Source: Nostoc sp. WHI
GTDB taxonomy: Bacteria; Cyanobacteriota; Cyanobacteriia; Cyanobacteriales; Nostocaceae
Reading direction: 5' to 3'
Length of the DNA: 35,537 bases
Assembly: GCF_015714725.1 (NCBI RefSeq)
Contig: NZ_WBKM01000276.1
Location: 1-35,537, forward strand
Positions 24,686 to 34,043 of this stretch are shown here, piece after piece; the first letter of the stretch is position 1, and each line of letters begins with the position of its first letter. Below the pieces are notes generated by a model. That model was not told the DNA's origin, made no database searches, and saw only the letters and a program-made list of their open reading frames with translations. Position numbers and translations under genes: made by a program.

Positions 24686-27037
24686 ATGCAGCCTTACAAA
24701 TATCAAGTCGGAGGGAGTCTACAAATTGATGCTCCGAGCTATGTGCAGCGACAAGCCGACAAAGATTTTTATAATGCTCTAAAAGCTGGAGAATTTTGTT
24801 ATGTCTTCAACTCGCGGCAGATGGGCAAGTCCAGCTTGCGAGTGCAAACAATGCGTAAACTGCAAGCAGAGGATATTGCCTGTGGCGTGATCGACATTAC
24901 GGCAATTAGTAGCCAGGACATCACTGCATCTGAGTGGTATTTGGGCATACTGCGGAGGCTGGTGCGTAGCTTCATTCCCAAATTCAAAGTACTGAGTTGG
25001 TGGAGCGATCGCTCTGAACTATCACCAGTGCAACGCTTAAGTGAGTTTATCGAGTCAATACTGTTGATAGAAGTCTCTCAAAAGATGGTGATTTTTGTAG
25101 ACGAAATTGATAGCATTCTCAAATTAAACTTTAAGGATGATTTTTTAGCTTTAATTCGAGCTTGCTATAACAAACGAGCCGACAATCTAGCTTACCAGCG
25201 CCTTACCTTTGCGCTACTAGGGGTAACAACTCCCTACGATTTGATTCAAGACAAACACCGGACACCTTTTAATATTGGTCGAGCAATTGAATTAAACGGT
25301 TTCCAATGGAATGAGGCTCAACCATTAGCCGAGGGATTAGTGGGTATCGGTAATCCTCAGATAGTCTTGCAAGAGATATTAGCTTGGAGTGGTGGTCAAC
25401 CTTTTCTCACTCAGAAACTTTGCCAGTTAGCAATCGCATCTTCTCCCATTCCACCAAATGGTGAAGCAGAGTATGTTGAGAAACTGGTACATTCTCAAGT
25501 AATTGAAAACTGGGAATCCCAAGATGAACCGGAGCATCTGAGAACGATTCGCGATCGCATTTTTTATCAACGCACTAAGCAATTACTGGAGCTTTATCAG
25601 CAAATTTTGCAAACAGGCCAAATCACAGCACATAGCACTCCTGAGCAAATAGAATTGCGGCTATCAGGATTGGTAGTTAAGCAACAGGGTTTGTTAAAAG
25701 TTTATAACCGCATTTATGCTACTGTTTTTAATCAAAATTGGGTTAATAAAGCCTTATCAAGCTCACAATCGGTATCGCTTCAAACATTACCCAGCAAACG
25801 CCGTCTTCAAACTGTGCTTGTTTTAAGTGTGGTTATAACAGCTTTGGTAATGGGGGTACGGCATCTAGGATTATTACAAGCTGTGGAACTAAAAGCTTTT
25901 GACCAACTGCTGCGGCTGCGTCCTCGTGAACAACCAGATCGCCGCCTTTTGGTAGTGGCGATCGCTGAAGATGATTTTAAGCTTCCAGAACAGCAGGAGA
26001 GAAAAGGGTCGCTATCAGATCGGGCACTCGCCCTCCTTGTGCAGAAATTAGAGCAGTATCAACCACGAGCCATTGGCTTAGATATTTATCGTGATTTCCC
26101 TGTAGATGTCAAGGAAGCACCTTTAGCTAATTGGATGCGGCAAAGCGATCGCTTCATTGCTATTTGTAAAGTCAGCGAACCCCAAATTAATGAACCAGGC
26201 GTTTCACCCCCTCCAGAAATTCCTTTAGAACGTCAAGGCTTTAGCGATTTTGTCAAAGACAGCGATGGTATTCTCCGCCGCCATTTGATTGCTATGAAAC
26301 CAGGCGACTTATCCCCTTGTACTACGCCCTACGCCTTCAGCGCTCAATTGGCATTTCGTTATTTAGAGGCAGAGGATATTTCTGTCAAGTACACCAAAAA
26401 AAAAGATTTGCAGATTGGCCAAGTTGTGTTTAACCGATTGCGATCGCCTATAGGTGGTTATCAAAAACTGGATGACTGGGGCTATCAAATATTGCTTAAT
26501 TACCGTTCCTTTGACTCTCCCTTAAAGGCTATCGAGCAAATCACATTAAAAGATGTACTTACGGGTGCGATCGATGCCAATCTCGTGAAGAATCGGATCG
26601 TACTTATCGGCATCACTAACCAAAGTGCCGGTGATTATTTTTCCACCCCTTACACTACTAATCAAAAGCAGGAAATACCAGGAGTTATTGTTCATGCTCA
26701 AATGGTGAGCCAAATTCTCAGCGCAGTTTTAGATGGGCGAACTTTGTTGTGGGTTTGGCCTATTTGGGGTGATGCTTTGTGGATGTTTAACTGGTCGCTT
26801 TTTGCAGGGATATTGGCATGGCGGATTCGTAATTTCTGGCTTTTAGGACTGGCGGTAGTTGGTGGAATTGGGGTTATATCGGCAATTAGCTTTGTTATGC
26901 TTCTAGAAGGTATTTGGATACCGCTAATTCCTGCTGCGATCGCTCTGGTCGTTACAGGTAGTAGTGTAGTAATTTACAACGTTTCTCAAGGCAGTAACAG
27001 CAGTATGAATATATCTAGCCAGGAAAGGTTAAAGTAG
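24686..27037 (+). CDS. AAA-like (AAA_35) ATPase fused to CHASE2 sensor domain
   Basis: 783 residues from ATG 24686 ([20 protein letters not shown]); the frame is open to a TTG at 24647 but that part is the CTCTGCG repeat. An AAA-like domain occupies about 1-340: Walker [10 protein letters not shown] at 42-50, Walker [10 protein letters not shown] near 134-142, lid motif [13 protein letters not shown] membrane segment follows near 385 ([15 protein letters not shown]), then an extracytoplasmic CHASE2 domain (about 410-690: [42 protein letters not shown]), and two or three membrane helices at the C-terminus. The usual CHASE2 output (kinase, cyclase) is absent; the ATPase takes its place at the N-terminus. 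It may relay an external signal to the ATPase. Confidence 0.93.
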   Translation: MQPYKYQVGGSLQIDAPSYVQRQADKDFYNALKAGEFCYVFNSRQMGKSSLRVQTMRKLQAEDIACGVIDITAISSQDITASEWYLGILRRLVRSFIPKFKVLSWWSDRSELSPVQRLSEFIESILLIEVSQKMVIFVDEIDSILKLNFKDDFLALIRACYNKRADNLAYQRLTFALLGVTTPYDLIQDKHRTPFNIGRAIELNGFQWNEAQPLAEGLVGIGNPQIVLQEILAWSGGQPFLTQKLCQLAIASSPIPPNGEAEYVEKLVHSQVIENWESQDEPEHLRTIRDRIFYQRTKQLLELYQQILQTGQITAHSTPEQIELRLSGLVVKQQGLLKVYNRIYATVFNQNWVNKALSSSQSVSLQTLPSKRRLQTVLVLSVVITALVMGVRHLGLLQAVELKAFDQLLRLRPREQPDRRLLVVAIAEDDFKLPEQQERKGSLSDRALALLVQKLEQYQPRAIGLDIYRDFPVDVKEAPLANWMRQSDRFIAICKVSEPQINEPGVSPPPEIPLERQGFSDFVKDSDGILRRHLIAMKPGDLSPCTTPYAFSAQLAFRYLEAEDISVKYTKKKDLQIGQVVFNRLRSPIGGYQKLDDWGYQILLNYRSFDSPLKAIEQITLKDVLTGAIDANLVKNRIVLIGITNQSAGDYFSTPYTTNQKQEIPGVIVHAQMVSQILSAVLDGRTLLWVWPIWGDALWMFNWSLFAGILAWRIRNFWLLGLAVVGGIGVISAISFVMLLEGIWIPLIPAAIALVVTGSSVVIYNVSQGSNSSMNISSQERLK

Positions 27038-27175
27038 GGAGAATTTCCGAAAACACCTTTCATACTTTTGAATATATAAATAATCTTCATTAGTCCACTT
27101 ATTATGCTGATCTTATTATTTGTAAAATTGGACACTTGCTAATGAAAATAGGTAAAAACTGGAGTTACTACTGAA

Positions 27176-27934
27176 ATGAACTTAGGTCTTCGACAGCTTA
27201 AACTTGCCTTTGCAATCAGTTTGGTATCGCTATGCTTCACATTAGTCCAAGCACAGCCCGTAAAATCTGAAATTCTCGCATCGGGGATTTTTAACGCACC
27301 TCCTCCACCAGATGACATTAACGCACCCGGTAATCGCGTTGGCGGAGGAAAGCGCGGTTGCAAGAGCATGAACAACGAGCTTGCTACATCCAAGGAAAAG
27401 CGGCTGACAGCATTAGTTCCGGTTTATCAGTTGCCAAATGCAGAATTAGTTTTTGGATTAACGACTGCCTCTTATCCAACTTTCTGGTTTTACGTTCCTG
27501 ATGTAACCATAGTTTCCGCAGAGTTCGTGCTGCAAAATGAAGCGGGGGAGACTATATATCAAAGCCCTGTTTCACTGTCTGGAACGTCAGGGGTTGTTAG
27601 CTTCTCTCTGCCATCTACAACTTCCTCGTTAAAAATTGGCAAGCGTTATCATTGGTATTTCAATACTTACTGTAATTTACAACAACCACCTATTTTTGTT
27701 GATGGTTGGATTAAAAGGGTTGAACCCAACGCCGCTCTCAAAAATCAGTTAGAGACAGCAACACCAAAACAGCGCGTTGCTCTTTATGCCACTAATGGTA
27801 TTTGGTATGAGTTTCTGACTGCTTCAGCCGAACTTCGTCGCCTAAACCCGAAACGTACTGATTGGGCTACCATGTTACAAACTATTGGTCTAAATGACAT
27901 TGCCTCAGAACCGATAGTAGACTGCTGCCAATAG
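27176..27934 (+). CDS. DUF928 secreted protein
   Basis: 252 residues with a signal peptide (LKLAFAISLVSLCFTLVQAQ, cleavage near 27). The mature part begins with a proline-rich stretch (NAPPPPDD), then NRVGGGKRGC and a beta-rich domain with LPNAELVFGLTTASYPTFWFY, VSFSLPS and YHWYFNTYC, which matches cyanobacterial DUF928. It is presumably periplasmic. In cyanobacteria DUF928 genes are often found with CHASE2, CHAT and filamentous haemagglutinin genes, as here. The stop codon directly abuts the stop codon of the convergent CHAT gene. Confidence 0.88.
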   Translation: MNLGLRQLKLAFAISLVSLCFTLVQAQPVKSEILASGIFNAPPPPDDINAPGNRVGGGKRGCKSMNNELATSKEKRLTALVPVYQLPNAELVFGLTTASYPTFWFYVPDVTIVSAEFVLQNEAGETIYQSPVSLSGTSGVVSFSLPSTTSSLKIGKRYHWYFNTYCNLQQPPIFVDGWIKRVEPNAALKNQLETATPKQRVALYATNGIWYEFLTASAELRRLNPKRTDWATMLQTIGLNDIASEPIVDCCQ

Positions 27935-30268
27935 CTATAACCAATTACCTAATAAGACGTAAGGTGCCCAAAATATCGGATGTTGATACTTAGGATTCTT
28001 TAATAAAGCTACTTGGGCTTGACGGAGTGCTTCAGCTTTAGTTAATTGTTTGGTAATTAGTTCTCCATAGAACTGACTCATCAATTCTGCTGTAGATTCA
28101 TCATCCACATTCCACAAAGAACCAAGGGTACTACGTGCCCCTGCCCGCACAGCCATCCCAGCAAGTCCTAAAGCAGCCCGCTTATCTCCAGCAGCCGTTT
28201 GACAGGCGCTAAGAACGAGTAACTCGATCGCATTAGGTTTTTCCGGATCTCGAAGTAAATTATCCAACTGATTGACGTTAATCCGACCATCCCAAGTGAG
28301 AATAAACGTCTCCTCAGCTTTAGAACTAAACTGACCGTGAGTTGCCAAGTGGACTACAGAGAAAAGAATAGAATTGATTTCTTTTTGGAAAGTTTTGCTG
28401 GTAAATTCTTGATTGAGAAGCACTTTAGTTGACACTTCAGACTGAATTTGATTCAACTCAAACGCCACATTGCCCAGGGCAGAAAAGCCCTGGCGTGCTT
28501 CAGTAATTCCGGCAGTCAAAACTTTTAGTTGTTGCTGTGACAAAGACTTTGGGGCTAATAGCTGCAACCCTGGAGTCAAAGCGATCGCATATTTCTGGAT
28601 AAGATATTGTTGACCGTCATAAAGAGCAGCCATAGGAATATTTCGTAAGGAACCATCCAGAACAAATACCAAAGTTTTGATTTGGGATTTGGCTAAGTTT
28701 TTCTCCACTGGTTGCAGCAGCCAATTATATACTTGCTGGGATAATGACCGAGTTTCTTGCAGTGTGTGAGGTTTGAGCAGGTTTTGTCGCAATTGTTCTA
28801 AAGTTCTTTCCACTTCACTGGCAGTAATGGCAATTTTGTAATGGCGCAACGGTTGTTGAGGTAACTTGAGAATAACTTCTAGTTTGTCTGCCAAAATAAT
28901 TGGATAAATAACTGCCGCAGTCGAATCTTTTTGATCAATAACAGAGTCAATTTGTATTGGTCTTCCCTCTAAGCAAGCAACCCGAAAGAAATTGTCCAGT
29001 TCAGCTAGTTGTAGGGATTCAATGACGGCGCGGGCTTGAACTAAGTTGTCTTGGCTTGGTTGAGAACTTGCTTCTGATTGCAACAGCAAATCGACCAACT
29101 GCCGATAGATTGGCTCTACTTCATCTCGAAAAGAAAACTGCACCTCTGGATTAACCGCAACTAAATCGTTACGTAGAGACTGAAGGATTTTCACTGATTC
29201 GGTGTAAGCTGCGATCGCTCCCTTAATATCTCCCTGCGCTTTCAGCAAGCGTCCTAACTGCCATTGCCAACGATAGGTAATATCTGGCACATTGATGGCT
29301 TGGGATAGAATTAAAGCTTGCTGGGTGAGGTCTTGGGCGCTACTAAATTGCTGAGTCTGTTCGTATAATCCTCCGAGATTTCCCAGGGCATAAGCAACCG
29401 AGCGCTGGTCTTGTAAATCTCTAGCTTGTTGGACTGCCATAGCCAAAAGCTGGGCAATTTCCTTCACCTCGTAACCGTCTACGCCTCTTGCTGCTAGTTT
29501 CATCAGACTTTGGGCAAAGTTAATCCGAGCGTAAACCGCCTTACGAGTGGCAGGCAAATTTGGGATTTGAGTTTGAATCTGAGATGCCAACCCTTTGGCA
29601 ACAGTTAGTTGATTGTCGTCTAACAATAGGTGAAGTTGATTTAAATCAGCTTGGATGCGTGTAGTTAAGGAAGTAGACCTAGCAGCCTGTTGATAGTAAT
29701 TTAGCGCGGCTGGCGTATCTTGCTGGGCTGTGGCAGTGTTGCCTAAACTTAGCCAAGTTTCACTGATTGCTTGAGGAGATTGCCCTTGTATTCGCGTCGC
29801 TACTTCTAAACTCTGCTGCAAAATCTTTCGGGATTGTTCTAAATCGCCGACTACTCGGAGTACATTACCGAGACTACGCAATCCTGTAGCTTTGAGAGTT
29901 GAATCTGGTTGATTTTGGAGGTTTTGGTTAATCTCAGTTAATGTCTTCTGAGCTTGGCGATAATGTCCTAAAGTTTGCCAAGCTTGAGCAGAGTTAATCT
30001 GGGTACGGATTAACCTAGTCTTGTCGTCTATTTCTGAATAAATTGCAGCTGCTTGTTGCCAAGTATTTAGAGCTGATTCAGCTTTTCCCTGTGCTAACTG
30101 TAGCCGACCTTGAATATCTAAAGCTTGGGCTAGGATTGGCGTTAGCGCAGTTATTCCTTCAGAGGCTTGCTTGGTCTGTAATAAGTTTAGACTTTGAGCG
30201 ATCGCTTGACTCGCTTTAGACCACTGTCCTAATTGCTGATAAGCTAAGGAGAGATTGCTCAAACTCAT
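27935..30268 (-). CDS. TPR-CHAT protein (caspase-like), N-terminally truncated
   Basis: 777 residues from ATG 30268, which has AAGGAAG just upstream. TPR-like repeats fill about 1-380 (for example LSLAYQQLGQWSKASQAIAQ, AYALGNLGGLYEQTQQFSSA). The CHAT domain lies in the last 330 residues, with catalytic-type His644 (VVHLATHGQFSS) and Cys689 (LLVLSACQTAAGD) and the C-terminal HPIFWAPYVLLGNW. CHAT proteins are clan CD cysteine peptidases related to caspases and separase. The same frame runs 26 codons further upstream (EASLVFQQAYIAFKA, a TPR helix) to a stop at 30347-30349, so the original gene began earlier and has lost its 5' end, including any signal peptide. Confidence 0.9.
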   Translation of the reverse strand: MSLSNLSLAYQQLGQWSKASQAIAQSLNLLQTKQASEGITALTPILAQALDIQGRLQLAQGKAESALNTWQQAAAIYSEIDDKTRLIRTQINSAQAWQTLGHYRQAQKTLTEINQNLQNQPDSTLKATGLRSLGNVLRVVGDLEQSRKILQQSLEVATRIQGQSPQAISETWLSLGNTATAQQDTPAALNYYQQAARSTSLTTRIQADLNQLHLLLDDNQLTVAKGLASQIQTQIPNLPATRKAVYARINFAQSLMKLAARGVDGYEVKEIAQLLAMAVQQARDLQDQRSVAYALGNLGGLYEQTQQFSSAQDLTQQALILSQAINVPDITYRWQWQLGRLLKAQGDIKGAIAAYTESVKILQSLRNDLVAVNPEVQFSFRDEVEPIYRQLVDLLLQSEASSQPSQDNLVQARAVIESLQLAELDNFFRVACLEGRPIQIDSVIDQKDSTAAVIYPIILADKLEVILKLPQQPLRHYKIAITASEVERTLEQLRQNLLKPHTLQETRSLSQQVYNWLLQPVEKNLAKSQIKTLVFVLDGSLRNIPMAALYDGQQYLIQKYAIALTPGLQLLAPKSLSQQQLKVLTAGITEARQGFSALGNVAFELNQIQSEVSTKVLLNQEFTSKTFQKEINSILFSVVHLATHGQFSSKAEETFILTWDGRINVNQLDNLLRDPEKPNAIELLVLSACQTAAGDKRAALGLAGMAVRAGARSTLGSLWNVDDESTAELMSQFYGELITKQLTKAEALRQAQVALLKNPKYQHPIFWAPYVLLGNWL

Positions 30269-30338
30269 AGCTTCCTTGAGTTTATCCTTTTGAGCTTTGA
30301 AAGCAATGTATGCCTGTTGAAAAACTAAAGATGCCTCA

Positions 30339-31241
30339 TTAAATAGTTAGCAAACCTGCATCTCCAGTTGCGCCTAAATTAGAAGAAGCTCCTATGGTTG
30401 TAGGAAACTGACCATTAGCGGAGATCCCAACTACTTGCACAGAGTCTGCTGTGATTGTCAAATTCCCTGCTTTACCAGTACCTCTAGTGCTAACACTCAC
30501 AAGTGCCCCATCTCGAATCTCCAACTCACCAGTATTAATTGTCAACAAACCTGCGTCTCCTGTAGAACCTGGTTCGGCAGTAGTTGCCAAAACGCTAGCG
30601 TTAGTAAGAGTATTGCCGGATCTACCAATGACTCGAATTTTGTTTGCTGTGACAGTTACATTCCCTCCTGTACCACTGCCAAAAGTGCTGGCACCTACCT
30701 GTGCCCCATTTTGAATCAGCAACTCATTAGTGTTAATTGTTAAATTTCCTGCGTTCCCAGTCACGCCTGGGTAAACAGTAGCACCTAAGCCACTAGGAAA
30801 CCGACCATCAGCAGATGTACCAATGACATCTAACAACTCACTAGCATTTACCACTAAAGCTCCACCAGCCTCGCTCCCCAAAGTACTTGCCTCTATTTGG
30901 GAACCAGTAGTGAGGGTGACACGTTTACCTGTTACCTGTATATCACCGCCACCAGCTCCGCTAACATCGACTGCCGATTGTTGGGTTAGTTGAATGTTGC
31001 CTAAGTTTTGTACGCCTTCATAGCCCAAAGTAAACCCATTTTCTGTGGGAGTCAGGTTCACTAAAGCGTCTCCTGCAACACTACCCAATTCAATCCTGCC
31101 TCCAGCAGTCTTCAGCGTTGCTCCCTCTAAGCCAAGATCGCCACCCACCAATGCTAAAGTTTGATTGGAAGATACGCGCAGTCCATTTGTAGTATCAATT
31201 AAGTCGGATGTTCCCCTAAGTCCTTGGCCATCACCTAGCAC
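30339..31241 (-). pseudogene. filamentous haemagglutinin-like exoprotein, middle part (truncated at 3' end)
   Basis: 301 codons in the same frame as the N-terminal part at 31242-31814, separated only by a TAG. It continues the TPS exoprotein: LRVSSNQTLALVGGDLGLEG, GGRIELGSV, then repeat units such as GDAGLLTINTGELEIRDGAL and GKAGNLTITADSVQVVG, about 75 residues long. The frame stops (TAA, 30339-30341) in the middle of a unit, at GDAGLLTI, where further repeats would be expected. The next bases encode the interior of a TPR helix of the CHAT protein, so the 3' end has been deleted. It begins with GTG right after the TAG, but no ribosome binding site is evident. Confidence 0.85.
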
Positions 31242-31814
31242 CTAAATACTGCCTGGATTTCCTCCGAATTGCAAGCCTATAGGAACATTTATCGTCAATA
31301 AAGGTATGTTTTCAGGTGCTTTAGCACTGAACTCTAAGCCATCGGCAAATTTAAAGCTACTTGCCGTACTGGCTAAAAACGAGCCTCTGATATCTAAACG
31401 GGCATTTCGCCCAAAAATAATTCCATTGGGATTGAGCAAAAATAGATTAGCTGCATCATTGGTTTTAATCAATCCATCAATATTAGAGATAGAGGAACCT
31501 GTTACCCGACTAATGATGTTCTGAATCTCCGTAGCATTTTTGAAGAAAGCAGTAGCTCCAGTTGGGACAGAAAATTGCTCAAAGCTATGGAACAAATTTT
31601 TACCCCGCGTTGCTCCACCTGAAATCACATCAACGGGAGAACCAGGAGTTTCAGGTGTAACTACAGAACTTTCAGATCCCAAGGTGCGATCGCGTACAAT
31701 CTGGGCTAGTGCAGAATCACAAGAAGCGATCGCTCCACCCATCACCAACCAACTCGCTAAAGAACGTGGATTAAATAACTTGCAATTTTGAGTATTGTTG
31801 GGGTTTAGAAGCAT
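31242..31814 (-). pseudogene. two-partner-secretion (TpsA) N-terminal domain, filamentous haemagglutinin family
   Basis: 190 residues. A signal-peptide-like start ([20 protein letters not shown], cleavage near 37) is followed by the haemagglutinin TPS domain at about 38-155: [41 protein letters not shown], and the NPNGIIFG motif near 128-135. This domain is recognised by a TpsB/FhaC outer-membrane pore, which is not in the window. The frame ends at TAG (31242-31244) after FGGNPGSI, and then continues in frame in the next 300 codons. A complete TpsA would be much longer, so this is probably an inactive gene or one that exports only the TPS domain. Confidence 0.87.
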
Positions 31815-32416
31815 AGTTGTGACAAAAAATCATCAAAGAAAATCTTTATTGTTTCTTTAAAATTCTCAGCAACTTGGGCTAAGACGTTTTTGGATTTTGT
31901 GCAGTCTGTAGCAGCTTCCGCTTTCCCTGTAGCAGTTCCCACTTTAACGTTACCGTGTATCGCGCAACCTGTAGCAGTTCCCACTTTAACGTTTCCGTGT
32001 ATCGCACAACCTGTAGCAGTTCCCGCTTTAACGTTTCCGTGTATCGCGCAACCTGTAGCAGTTCCCGCTTTAACGTTTCCGTGTATCGCACAACCTGTAG
32101 CAGTTCCCGCTTTAACGTTTCCGTGTATCGCACAACCTTTAGCAGTTCCCACTTTAACGTTTCCGTGTATCGCGCAACCTGTAGCAGTTCCCGCTAAGAC
32201 GTTTCCGTGTATCGCGCAACCTGTAGCAAATTCTGCTTTCTCTGTAGGAACTTCTGCTTTAACCCCAGTTTTGCACTTTATTTAATCTGCATTCCTCAGT
32301 ACGATTTCCATCTGCAACTGCAATTGCTTGTAGGCATCTGAGAATTTACCTTTTGAACTACATTCCGCCGCGCAGTCTTGGCGACTTGCCTTTACCTTGT
32401 ACTCCGTAGACTAAAA
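31815..32416. other. intergenic region with a long tandem repeat
   Basis: 602 bases between the TPS gene and the HdrB-like gene, both on the minus strand. Most is occupied by a 42-bp tandem repeat (31927-32220) with decayed units on both sides. Open frames of 80-131 codons occur on both strands only because 42 is divisible by 3; I do not call a gene here. Confidence 0.75.
31927..32220. repeat. 42-bp direct tandem repeat, 7 full copies
   Basis: Copies start at 31927, 31969, 32011, 32053, 32095, 32137 and 32179. Each begins CTGTAGCAG (CTTTAGCAG in the sixth) and ends ATCGCGCAAC or ATCGCACAAC. Copies differ at only a few positions, showing recent expansion. The unit is 6 x 7 bp, like the 21-bp (3 x 7) repeat at the window start and the 7-bp STRR arrays. 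Partial, more diverged units flank it. Confidence 0.95.
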
Positions 32417-33316
32417 TCATAATTTCTCCAGCACTGGCTTTGTAGAAACAATATGACGCTCTAAACCCAGTTCTTTTGGACTAACGCCAAGTGCTAAAGC
32501 AATCAACTGAGGTAAATGCAACACCGGTAAACCTAGCTTTTGTTCAATCACCTTTTCCACCTCTGGCTGACGCGAATCTAAATTTAAGTGGCACAAAGGG
32601 CAAGGTGTAACTATACAGTCAGCACCAGATGCCAAAGCGTCCTGAATATGCATCCCCGCCATTTTGAAAGATTGGGTAGTGGCATAACTAGAAAGCGGCC
32701 AACCACAACATTGCGTCCGCCCTCGGTAATAAATTGGTGTTGCACCCACAGCCCGAAACATATTTTCCATCGCTTCCGGTTGGAAGGGGTCGTCATAAGG
32801 CATGGATTTTTGGGCGCGGAGGAGATAACATCCATAAAACGCGGCACATTTTAATCCCGTTAACTTCCGGGTGACACGTTTGGTAATTTCCTCTAAACCA
32901 TAATCTGTTACCAAGGCGTAGAGAAGATGTTTAACATCAGTACTGCCGCGATAAGGCGAACAACCTTCTTTATGCAGCAAGCCATTAACCTGTTCAACGT
33001 AAGCGGGGTTAGTTGTTTGGCATTCTTTCAAATTTTCATTAACGTGACCGATAACACCTTGACAAGTGCTGCAATGGGTGAGCAAGGGCAGATTTAATTC
33101 TTCTGCTAAGGCAATATTTCTGGCGTTGACTGTATCTTCCAGCAATTGGGAGTCTTCTTTAAATGTGCCAGAACCGCAGCAAGCAGCTTTTTTAAGTTCA
33201 ACTAATTCAATGCCCAGTGCTTGGGTAAGCGCTTGAGTTGACTGGTAAAGTTCCCGACAGGCTCCTTGGGCAACACAACCGGGGAAGTAAGCGTATTTCA
33301 GGGTGTGAGGTAGCAT
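32417..33316 (-). CDS. HdrB-like iron-sulfur protein (CoB-CoM heterodisulfide reductase subunit B family / SdhE-type)
   Basis: 299 residues, soluble or peripheral. It has two CCG domains. The first has C14 (YFPGCVAQ), C46-C47-G (ACCGSG) and C82-x2-C85 (THCSTCQG); the second C163 (FYGCYLL), C203-C204-G (QCCGWP) and C239-x2-C242 (PCPLCHL). These bind a non-cubane Fe-S cluster in HdrB. In cyanobacteria this protein is often annotated as a succinate dehydrogenase/quinone oxidoreductase-type subunit (SdhC/E-like), but no sdhA or sdhB is nearby. It stands alone, divergent from acpP. All cysteines are present. Confidence 0.92.
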   Translation of the reverse strand: MLPHTLKYAYFPGCVAQGACRELYQSTQALTQALGIELVELKKAACCGSGTFKEDSQLLEDTVNARNIALAEELNLPLLTHCSTCQGVIGHVNENLKECQTTNPAYVEQVNGLLHKEGCSPYRGSTDVKHLLYALVTDYGLEEITKRVTRKLTGLKCAAFYGCYLLRAQKSMPYDDPFQPEAMENMFRAVGATPIYYRGRTQCCGWPLSSYATTQSFKMAGMHIQDALASGADCIVTPCPLCHLNLDSRQPEVEKVIEQKLGLPVLHLPQLIALALGVSPKELGLERHIVSTKPVLEKL

Positions 33317-33736
33317 AGTAGTATGTTTGGGTTAGAGCGATCGCTCTAGACAATAACTGTTTTATCATGCCTTGTTAGCACCGAAGTTCTGATGTTTGAC
33401 GTTCAACCGCCTTTTGGCACTCTAGGTTCAAAGCCGCAGCATCTAGATATTCTTATTGCTAGCAAGGCTTGGGAATACTGATCGAGACATTGTAAAAAAA
33501 ATTAGCAATAATTAGACAACTGAAGCATTTACACGGTATCGGCGATGGCGTAGCCCGCTCGACTGCCCAAGTGTTCCCAGAAAACTACCCCATTGTTTTT
33601 ACCAATGGGAGTGTTTTTCTGACAGAAAAACCCTTGGCAGTATGCGCACGATCACGCTTGACGATAAGATGTATATGCTCAAAACAATGTCTTCTGTAAA
33701 GAGTAGATTCTAGCAACTAGTTAAGGACTTTTATTT
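33317..33736. other. intergenic region between HdrB-like gene and acpP
   Basis: 420 bases. It holds a HIP1 site near 33338-33345, a GGCGATGGCGTAGCCCGC fragment of a dispersed repeat (33541-33558), and two adjacent hairpins (33589-33631) in the presumed acpP leader. A promoter for acpP was not fixed. Confidence 0.6.
33589..33631 (+). promoter_or_regulatory. two adjacent stem-loops in the acpP leader
   Basis: CCCATTG-TTTTTAC-CAATGGG (33589-33609) and the near-palindrome GTTTTTCTGACAGAAAAAC (33613-33631) follow each other about 105 bases before the acpP start. They could be leader RNA structures, a terminator of an upstream small RNA, or a repeat remnant. Confidence 0.45.
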
Positions 33737-33991
33737 ATGAGCCAAGCGGAACTTTTTGAAAAGGTCAAAAAAATCGTCGTCGATCAACTGAGTGTTGAAG
33801 ACCCTAACCAAGTCACACTACAATCCAAGTTTATGGACGATCTCAATGCTGATTCCCTTGATACCGTTGAACTCGTCATGGCTTTGGAAGAAGAATTTGA
33901 TATCGAAATTCCCGACGAAGCTGCCGAGAAAATCATATCGGTTCAAGACGCAGTAGATTACATCAACAACAAAGTTACCGCATCAGCTTAA
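33737..33991 (+). CDS. acpP: acyl carrier protein
   Basis: 84 residues, acidic. The 4'-phosphopantetheine attachment site is Ser40 in the DSLD motif ([20 protein letters not shown]). ACP carries acyl chains for fatty acid synthesis and for LpxD and other acyltransferases. The start has AAGGA about 9 bases upstream. It is followed by fabF 238 bases downstream on the same strand, the usual cyanobacterial acpP-fabF order. Confidence 0.98.
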   Translation: MSQAELFEKVKKIVVDQLSVEDPNQVTLQSKFMDDLNADSLDTVELVMALEEEFDIEIPDEAAEKIISVQDAVDYINNKVTASA

Positions 33992-34043
33992 CTAGAGATT
34001 AGGGATTAGGTATTGGGGATTGGGGAGATTTTTCTCCAACCTA

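Noticed and set aside
31805..32285. Overlapping ORFs of 80-131 codons on both strands across the 42-bp repeat
   Set aside because: They stay open only because the unit length is a multiple of 3; several frames are open at once and none has a ribosome binding site or recognisable domain.
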